Positions 4,399-9,320 of a stretch of DNA of 9,320 nt are shown here, in pieces. The notes under the pieces are model-generated. The model saw only the letters and a program-made list of their open reading frames with translations. It searched no databases and had not been told where the DNA came from. The position numbers were made by a program, and so were the translations under genes. Each line of letters opens with the position of its first letter. Positions within the stretch are counted from its first letter, which is position 1. Origin of the DNA: Oxalobacteraceae bacterium (GTDB lineage Bacteria; Pseudomonadota; Gammaproteobacteria; Burkholderiales; Burkholderiaceae_D); assembly GCA_947453015.1 (NCBI GenBank), contig CANGFL010000032.1, positions 1 through 9,320 of the forward strand, given 5' to 3'.

Positions 4399-6204
4399 TT
4401 ATGAACGTGATTTCAGCCAAGTTTTACGAAGTCGCATTGCAGTCAGCGGCTTGTCGCGCATGGCCAAGCTAAATTGAGGTGCCGTGTCCGATTCAAGCGT
4501 CACGTCGAAGGTCATCAATTCATCACGTCGGAAAGCATGTACTTCAACGGTATCGCCAACTCGATAGCGCTGCAACAAGCCATCGAGATTGCTGCCCGTA
4601 ACGCGTAAACCATCGATAGCAACCAGCGTATCGCCCGCCGACAAACCTGCGTGATGCGCAGGCCCCGTCTCGTGAACGCTAGCTAATTTACACAGACCAC
4701 CCTCTTGCTGAACACGAACATTCAAGGAGAGTTTGTTTGTTTTACGTTGATCGCTGAGAGTGATTCCCATACTAGCGAATGCATCGGCGAGCGGTAGATC
4801 GCGTGTACCGCGTACGGCTAAATCAAAAACAGATTTCAACTCCAATCCAGTGATTTCGTCGAACAAGGCTTCTAGTTCGTGATCTTCCACGCCGATGCCG
4901 CCATTAGCTGAATAAAAATGCCGGCCATAACGCCGCCATAGCGCACGCATCACATCGTCCAACGAGCGCTTGCCGCGTGTATCGCGGCGTATGACTAAAT
5001 CTAGAAGCAACGCTACTAACGAACCTTTAGCGTAATAACTAACAATCGCATTCGGTGCGTTTTCATCTTGCCGGTAGTATTTAGTCCACGCATCAAAACT
5101 TGATTCAGCAACAGTTTGCTTCAACCGCCCACGACTGCGATGTACGCCATTGATCGTTTTTTCTAGCAGCTTCAAATACGTTGGCATATCAATCACACCA
5201 GAGCGCAACAAGATCAAGTCATCGTAATAACTGGTAAAGCCTTCAAATAGCCATAGCAGTGTTGTGTAATTTTCTTGATCTAATGCGTAGGGTGCAAATG
5301 CAGCCGGTTTAATTCGCTTCACATTCCAGGTATGAAAATATTCATGGCTACAAAGACCAAGAAAACCACGATACCCATCCGTTAGCTCCGCTTGACCCAA
5401 CACTGGCAAATCATTGCGCGCGCAGATGAGTGCCGTCGATGCTCTGTGCTCTAAGCCACCATAGCCTTCGCCAACCGCCAGCGTGAGAAACACATAACGA
5501 GACATGGGTGCAGATTTGCTGTTCGGCTCAAAAAAAGCGATTTGTTCTTCGCAGATTTTTTTCAGATCTGATGTAAGACGCTGGGTATCGAGCCCAGGAA
5601 CTATTCCGGTAATAGCCATCTCATGCGGCACACCATAAGCCTGGAATGAAATCAATTCGAACTCACCCATCTCAACCGGATGATCAATCAATTCATCATA
5701 ATCATCAGCCACATAGGTACCGAATCGATGCGGACGAGCTTTTAGTTCACGCAAAGAAGTCGCAACACGCCAAGCACTAAATGATTCACCTGCAGGCGCT
5801 TGAATATCAACGATATGCGGCAACGCTTCTTTACCGTGCGCTTTTAGAAAAACACTGGTGCCGTTAAAAAATCCATGCGTCTGATCCAGATGCGCCGCAC
5901 GCACCGATAAATCCCATGCATAGACTTGATACGTCATCTCAAGCGCGCCCTTGCATGGCGCCGCTTGCCAGGTATGTTTATCGAGTTTTTTTAAGCGTAG
6001 CTTGCGACCTTCAGAACCCGCGCTAATGCTAATGATGTTGCGAGCAAACTCGCGAATCATGTAACTACCTGGTATCCATGCCGGAAGAGAAAACAGCTGA
6101 CCTTCGATGGCGGGCTTAGTGATAGTGATAGTTACTTCAAACAGATGCATTACCGGATCAATAGGAACGATACGGTAATGTACAGATTCGCGACGCGTTG
6201 CCAT
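4399..6204 (-). CDS. M61-family peptidase with C-terminal PDZ domain (glycyl-aminopeptidase-like, 601 aa)
   Basis: The order of domains is that of M61. The N-terminal beta domain contains SLPAWIPGSYMIREFARNI (about 39-57). The gluzincin catalytic domain has His287-Glu288-Tyr-Phe-His291 in LCSHEYFHTWNVKRIKP, with Glu321 of WLFEGFTSYY as third zinc ligand, and GGLEHRAST at 249-257 typical of the family. A PDZ domain lies at about 488-572 (GPAHHAGLSAGDTLVAIDGLRV). The founding member, from Sphingomonas, releases N-terminal Gly and Ala from peptides. There is no signal peptide, so the product is probably cytoplasmic. Its ATG overlaps the TAA of the upstream reductase by one base (TAATG), indicating translational coupling. 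Length is normal for the family and all zinc residues are present. The natural substrate is unknown. Confidence 0.94.
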   Translation of the reverse strand: MATRRESVHYRIVPIDPVMHLFEVTITITKPAIEGQLFSLPAWIPGSYMIREFARNIISISAGSEGRKLRLKKLDKHTWQAAPCKGALEMTYQVYAWDLSVRAAHLDQTHGFFNGTSVFLKAHGKEALPHIVDIQAPAGESFSAWRVATSLRELKARPHRFGTYVADDYDELIDHPVEMGEFELISFQAYGVPHEMAITGIVPGLDTQRLTSDLKKICEEQIAFFEPNSKSAPMSRYVFLTLAVGEGYGGLEHRASTALICARNDLPVLGQAELTDGYRGFLGLCSHEYFHTWNVKRIKPAAFAPYALDQENYTTLLWLFEGFTSYYDDLILLRSGVIDMPTYLKLLEKTINGVHRSRGRLKQTVAESSFDAWTKYYRQDENAPNAIVSYYAKGSLVALLLDLVIRRDTRGKRSLDDVMRALWRRYGRHFYSANGGIGVEDHELEALFDEITGLELKSVFDLAVRGTRDLPLADAFASMGITLSDQRKTNKLSLNVRVQQEGGLCKLASVHETGPAHHAGLSAGDTLVAIDGLRVTGSNLDGLLQRYRVGDTVEVHAFRRDELMTFDVTLESDTAPQFSLAMRDKPLTAMRLRKTWLKSRS

Positions 6205-7193
6205 TACGCTCTCACATTAACGACGAGTCGGCCTTTGACTGCGCCCGCAAGAATTTTTGGCGCCCACTCCAATGCCTGCGCCAATGTGATTTCGTGCGTG
6301 ATTTTGTCCAACGTATCGGGCTTAATCTCCAGCGCTAAATTAGACCAGGCAGCAATACGACGAGCAATCGGCACCATCACGCTATCAACACCAATTAATT
6401 TAACGCCGCGCAAAATGAAAGGCGCGACCGTCGCAGGAAAATCCATACCTTGTGCCAAACCACAAGCCGCGACCGTTGCACCGTAACGGCACTGCGCCAC
6501 TGCATTAGCCAACGTATGCGAGCCTACTGAATCCACGACGCCTGCCCAGCGCTCTTTTTGCATCGCTTTACCGGGCGCAGAAAGTTCAGCGCGGTCTATT
6601 ACATCCACAGCGCCTAAAGACTTGAGGTAATCTGCTTCGGCTAATTTTCCTGTCGAAGCAACCACCTTGTAGCCACGCGCAGCGAGAATAGCGATTGCCA
6701 CGCTACCCACACCGCCGGATGCACCAGTAACTAATATTTCACCATCGGTTGGTTTCACGCCTTGTTCAGCTAACGCCATTGAACATAACATCGCGGTATA
6801 GCCTGCGGTGCCAATCGACATCGCTGTGCGCGTTGACATACCTTTAGGCAGCGGTATCAACCAATCGCCTTTCAGTTTGGCGCGCTCTGCCAAACAACCC
6901 ATGTGCGCTTCGCCCACACCCCAGCCATTCAGCACCACCTGATCGCCCACCTTCCATGATGCATGCGTCGATGCAATCACTTCACCAGCGCCATCAATGC
7001 CGGGCACCATAGGCCACTTACGCACCACGGGTGATTTGCCAGTGATAGCTAAACCATCTTTGTAATTAATTGTGGAGTATTCGACAGCGATAGTGACATC
7101 ACCGTCTGCAGGCAAACTTGCTTCATCAATTTGCGTTAACTCAGCGCGGGTTGTGCCGTCTTCATTTTTATTCAGCAGAATGCCTTTGAACAT
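6204..7193 (-). CDS. acuI: acrylyl-CoA reductase (NADPH) / YhdH-type MDR oxidoreductase (329 aa)
   Basis: The protein aligns over its whole length with E. coli YhdH/AcuI as I remember it. INYKDGLAITGK (42-53), PMVPGIDGAGEV (61-72), GWGVGEAHMGCLAERA (90-105), KGDWLIPLP, IGTAGYTAMLC, the NADPH-binding TGASGGVGS (156-164), YLKSLGA, CGLAQG and GVDSVM all match the family. It is a zinc-free medium-chain dehydrogenase/reductase that reduces acryloyl-CoA to propionyl-CoA with NADPH. In many bacteria this detoxifies acrylyl-CoA from 3-hydroxypropionate or DMSP breakdown. AAGGA at 7203-7199 precedes the ATG. The start lies 43 bases after the dsbC stop and the end overlaps the M61 peptidase start by one base. 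No DMSP or 3-hydroxypropionate genes are in view, so the physiological substrate here is inference. Confidence 0.93.
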   Translation of the reverse strand: MFKGILLNKNEDGTTRAELTQIDEASLPADGDVTIAVEYSTINYKDGLAITGKSPVVRKWPMVPGIDGAGEVIASTHASWKVGDQVVLNGWGVGEAHMGCLAERAKLKGDWLIPLPKGMSTRTAMSIGTAGYTAMLCSMALAEQGVKPTDGEILVTGASGGVGSVAIAILAARGYKVVASTGKLAEADYLKSLGAVDVIDRAELSAPGKAMQKERWAGVVDSVGSHTLANAVAQCRYGATVAACGLAQGMDFPATVAPFILRGVKLIGVDSVMVPIARRIAAWSNLALEIKPDTLDKITHEITLAQALEWAPKILAGAVKGRLVVNVRA

Positions 7194-7236
7194 GTCTATC
7201 CTTGTTAGTTATAGGTGAGATCGTATGGAGTGATTT

Positions 7237-7959
7237 TTATTTGATAGCCGCTAAGCGCGATTCCAAGGCCTTGGAATCAATAGCACCCGGCACGCGTGAG
7301 CCATCAGTAAAGAATATGGTGGGAGTGCCGGTCACTTTGAGTTTGCGACCCAGCTCTACTACTTTGTCGGTTGATGCGGTTGCATTACACGATTCCGCTG
7401 CGGCAGCTGGCGTTTTGCCGTTAACCATCCAGTCATCCCAAGTTTTTGCTTTATCGGCTGAGCACCAGACGTTTTTTACTTTGGTGCGCGAATCATCGCT
7501 GAGAATGGGGTACATGAAGGTGTACACGGTAATGTCTTTGGTATCCGCCAACGTCTTACGAAAACGTTTGCAGTAGCCGCAATTGGGATCTTCAAACACA
7601 GCAATCACACGCTTCCCATTACCTTTGACACTTTTAACGGCAGCATCGAGTGGAAGATCAGTAAATTTAATTTTATTGATTTCATCCAAACGCGCTTGAG
7701 TTATGTCTTTCGATGTTTCTGTATCGAGAATGCGTCCAATGAATACAAATTTACCTTCAGCATCCGAGTAAATAATTTCATTGCCCACCTTAACTTCATA
7801 AAGACCGTTGTAGGGCGTTTTAATGATCGTCTCGATTTGCGTGCCATCACCCAATCGTTGAGTGAGCGTTTTTTTGAGTTTTTCTTCAATCGGTTGAGCC
7901 AATGCAGGCAGCGTCAGTGCAAAAAGAAAACCCAGTGCGAAACGTTGAACTAACTTCAT
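7237..7959 (-). CDS. dsbC: periplasmic thiol:disulfide interchange protein DsbC (240 aa)
   Basis: Residues 1-21 are a signal peptide ending ALA before QP. Residues about 22-85 form the DsbC/G dimerisation domain (TPYNGLYEVKVGNEIIYSDAEGKFVFIGRI). A linker helix leads to a thioredoxin-fold domain with active site Cys127-Gly-Tyr-Cys130 in FEDPNCGYCKRF. Cys166 and Cys191 match the second, structural disulfide of DsbC, and the cis-proline loop is Gly-Thr-Pro213. DsbC is a homodimeric isomerase that reshuffles wrong disulfides in the periplasm and is kept reduced by DsbD, which is not in this window. The ATG overlaps the TGA of the hydroxylase gene (TGATG), so translation is probably coupled to it. 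The CGYC motif and the four-cysteine pattern favour DsbC over DsbG. Confidence 0.96.
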   Translation of the reverse strand: MKLVQRFALGFLFALTLPALAQPIEEKLKKTLTQRLGDGTQIETIIKTPYNGLYEVKVGNEIIYSDAEGKFVFIGRILDTETSKDITQARLDEINKIKFTDLPLDAAVKSVKGNGKRVIAVFEDPNCGYCKRFRKTLADTKDITVYTFMYPILSDDSRTKVKNVWCSADKAKTWDDWMVNGKTPAAAAESCNATASTDKVVELGRKLKVTGTPTIFFTDGSRVPGAIDSKALESRLAAIK

Positions 7960-9182
7960 CAGAAACTTTCAGTAGAGTTTGAAGAATAGGAATGGCCCAA
8001 GGCCTGTCTTGCAAGATGATTTTTCAGGAAAGGTATTTTATCGATCAACCGCATACCTGCATTTCTAAGTAGTTTGACCGGAGGTAAGTCAGACGAAAAA
8101 AGTCGGTACAAACCGTCTGTAGTGACCTGCATAAGTAAAATATCTTCAGCGCGCTGGCGAGCATAACGATTGAGCAAACGAGCATCGCCACAATCAACGT
8201 CTTTGGACTGACTCAGCACTGAGAGCAGTGCGTCCACATCCGCAAAACCTAAATTCATGCCCTGTCCCGCTAAGGGATGCACAACATGAGCGGCATCACC
8301 AACGAGCGCAATTCGGTTGGCGATCAACGAATGCGAGCGTATCAAACGCAAAGGAAAGGCTTTCGGTACAGATGGCGGCAACATCTCAAACTGTCCCAAT
8401 GTTTGGCCGGGCAAAACAGAAAGACGCTCACATAACTTTTCTGGAGACTCTGCCATCAATCGATTTGCCAGTGCCTCAGGTGCCGACCATACCAACGAAA
8501 CGCGTTGGCCGGGCAAAGGCAGCAATGCCACAATGCCATCTACTCCAAGAAACCATTGGCTAGCAACGCCGTGATGAGCGTTCGTACATGAAAAATTCGC
8601 CACCACCGCACTTTGATCATACGAACGGTAATCGATGCTCGTGTCAGCTTGCGCCCGCACCCAAGAATTGGCGCCGTCAGCACCTATGATTAACGACGTG
8701 GTGAGCATTTCACCGTCATCCAACATCACTTGTACATGATGCTCTGTATGTAAGAGCTGCTTAGCGCGCCCTTTAATGAAATTTATGCCGGATGCAAAAC
8801 TCAAGGCAGAGTCCAAAGCACGATTCAGATTGCTGTCTTCAACAATCCAGGCTAATGCACCTACACGCGCACCATAAGCATTAAAGCCCAGGCAACCGGG
8901 ATTGGTTTGATCGTCACCTTGAACAGCCATCGCATCGACCGGTGCAATGCGCGACGAATCCATCGCATCCCAGACTTTAAGCGACGAAAGCAGGCTCTTA
9001 GCGACATGATTAAGGGCGTAAACGCGTTGATCCCATACTGGCTGACTCTCGTTGGAGGCTGTTTTTTCTGACATCTCAGGCGCCAAAAGCGCCACTTTGT
9101 AGCCTGCACGTGCCAACGCGAGTGCACTCGCTTTACCAATCACGCCATTGCCAATAACGCAGATATCCGAATGAATTTTCAT
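7959..9182 (-). CDS. UbiH/UbiF/VisC/COQ6-family FAD monooxygenase, probable ubiquinone-ring hydroxylase (407 aa)
   Basis: Three FAD signatures of the family are visible. They are the N-terminal dinucleotide fold (CVIGNGVIGKASALALARAG, residues 8-27), the DG motif (SLIIGADGANSWVR, 163-176), and the GD motif with Gly295-Asp296 (ALVGDAAHVVHPLAGQGMNLGF). WDQRVYALN at 50-58 is the usual substrate-side conserved block. Members hydroxylate the aromatic ring of ubiquinone precursors using FAD, NADPH and oxygen, as part of the Ubi complex. Which ring carbon (C1, C5 or C6) cannot be told here, since UbiH, UbiF, UbiI and the UbiL/UbiM variants share these motifs. The glycine-rich loop reads GNGVIG rather than the common GAG-x-V/P-G, which still satisfies GxGxxG. 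No Shine-Dalgarno sequence precedes the ATG at 9182, but the nucleotide-binding fold starts at once, so this start is credible. It is the first gene of the cluster and overlaps dsbC. Confidence 0.92.
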   Translation of the reverse strand: MKIHSDICVIGNGVIGKASALALARAGYKVALLAPEMSEKTASNESQPVWDQRVYALNHVAKSLLSSLKVWDAMDSSRIAPVDAMAVQGDDQTNPGCLGFNAYGARVGALAWIVEDSNLNRALDSALSFASGINFIKGRAKQLLHTEHHVQVMLDDGEMLTTSLIIGADGANSWVRAQADTSIDYRSYDQSAVVANFSCTNAHHGVASQWFLGVDGIVALLPLPGQRVSLVWSAPEALANRLMAESPEKLCERLSVLPGQTLGQFEMLPPSVPKAFPLRLIRSHSLIANRIALVGDAAHVVHPLAGQGMNLGFADVDALLSVLSQSKDVDCGDARLLNRYARQRAEDILLMQVTTDGLYRLFSSDLPPVKLLRNAGMRLIDKIPFLKNHLARQALGHSYSSNSTESF

Positions 9183-9223
9183 TGAGTGAGACGTGACCAG
9201 ATCGCTTTGATAACCGAATCTGG

Positions 9224-9253
9224 ATTATAGCCTCGCTAGCACTTAGCTTTTCA
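9224..9253 (-). promoter_or_regulatory. promoter of the hydroxylase-dsbC operon
   Basis: A perfect TATAAT lies on the minus strand at 9229-9224, preceded by GGC. With 18-base spacing the -35 is TGAAAA (9253-9248, 3 of 6). Transcription would start near 9217, giving a leader of about 35 bases. The -35 occupies the same six bases as the -35 of the divergent tRNA promoter. Confidence 0.5.
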
Positions 9254-9276
9254 TAAGGGGAATGTTTTGCTATACT
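9248..9276 (+). promoter_or_regulatory. tRNA promoter with extended -10 and GC-rich discriminator
   Basis: TTTTCA at 9248-9253 (4 of 6) and TATACT at 9271-9276 (5 of 6) are separated by 17 bases, and TGC before the -10 makes it an extended -10 element. CCCGCC follows immediately, the GC-rich discriminator typical of stable-RNA promoters under stringent (ppGpp) control. The predicted start near 9283 is only a few bases before the tRNA. Confidence 0.75.
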
Positions 9277-9286
9277 CCCGCCTCTT

Positions 9287-9320
9287 GGCCTGGTAGCTCA
9301 GTCGGTAGAGCAGAGGATTG
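9287..9320 (+). tRNA. tRNA gene, 5' part only, probably tRNA-Phe (GAA)
   Basis: GGCCTGG is the 5' acceptor strand, TA follows as positions 8-9, then GCTC, AGTCGGTA and GAGC make a perfect D arm. A26 and GAGGA (27-31) begin the anticodon stem, and TTG ends the window at positions 32-34. The first anticodon base is therefore G. G34 together with GAGGATTG and the GGCC acceptor start match betaproteobacterial tRNA-Phe as I recall it. The 3' half, including the rest of the anticodon, is outside the window, so the identity is inferred. Confidence 0.85.

Noticed and set aside
6145..6486. 113-codon plus-strand open frame across the reductase/peptidase junction
   Set aside because: Opposite two strongly supported genes whose conserved motifs explain the sequence; no ribosome site.
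7194..7236. Terminator between dsbC and the acrylyl-CoA reductase gene
   Set aside because: The 43-base spacer has no convincing stem-loop with a T tract, so read-through from dsbC is assumed.
8228..8574. Plus-strand open frames of about 85-111 codons opposite the FAD hydroxylase
   Set aside because: Antisense shadows of a well-conserved gene; compositions rich in His, Pro, Thr and Arg, with no family resemblance.
1..9320. CRISPR array, insertion sequence, prophage or integrative element
   Set aside because: No direct-repeat array, transposase, integrase or terminal repeats seen. The tRNA at the right edge could be an attachment site in principle, but its 3' half is outside the window.

Overview
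The window looks like an ordinary chromosomal segment of a Gram-negative proteobacterium, most likely a betaproteobacterium of intermediate GC. Four things point there. There are periplasmic and outer-membrane functions: DsbC, an exported c-type cytochrome, and a YejM/PbgA-like inner-membrane sulfatase-fold protein. A ubiquinone-biosynthesis hydroxylase is directly coupled to dsbC, an order I associate with betaproteobacteria. There is an AcuI/YhdH-type reductase. A tRNA starting GGCCTGG resembles betaproteobacterial tRNA-Phe. I see no phage, insertion-sequence, CRISPR or plasmid functions. The taxonomic placement is inference.

Left part (1-2994). The 5' half of a YejM-like membrane protein runs off the left edge on the minus strand. 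Divergent from it is a small exported protein of unknown function, which converges with a gap of only 4 bases on a minus-strand monoheme cytochrome c. That cytochrome has His where c551/c8 relatives carry the Met heme ligand. Its upstream region is packed with inverted repeats, one of which overlaps the ribosome binding site, plus an FNR-like box. Next comes a minus-strand bactofilin with a perfect 24-bp palindrome behind it, then a plus-strand P-loop kinase-like protein with a TTG start.

Right part (3012-9182). Five minus-strand genes form a tight unit, transcribed from right to left: UbiH/UbiF-family FAD hydroxylase, dsbC (TGATG overlap), acuI-like reductase (43-base gap), M61 peptidase with PDZ domain (TAATG overlap), and after 79 bases an exported EstB-like serine hydrolase (family VIII esterase / class C beta-lactamase fold). 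The last gap contains a hairpin and a good Shine-Dalgarno sequence. A weak terminator-like hairpin overlaps the final stop codon. At the far right a tRNA gene, cut at anticodon position 34, is transcribed on the plus strand from a strong-looking promoter divergent from the operon.

Functionally, the window mixes envelope maintenance (YejM-like, bactofilin, EstB-like), redox chemistry (cytochrome c, DsbC, ubiquinone hydroxylase, acrylyl-CoA reductase) and peptide turnover (M61). No obvious new multi-gene system is visible. The most unusual items are the predicted His/His cytochrome with its structured leader, and its small exported convergent neighbour.
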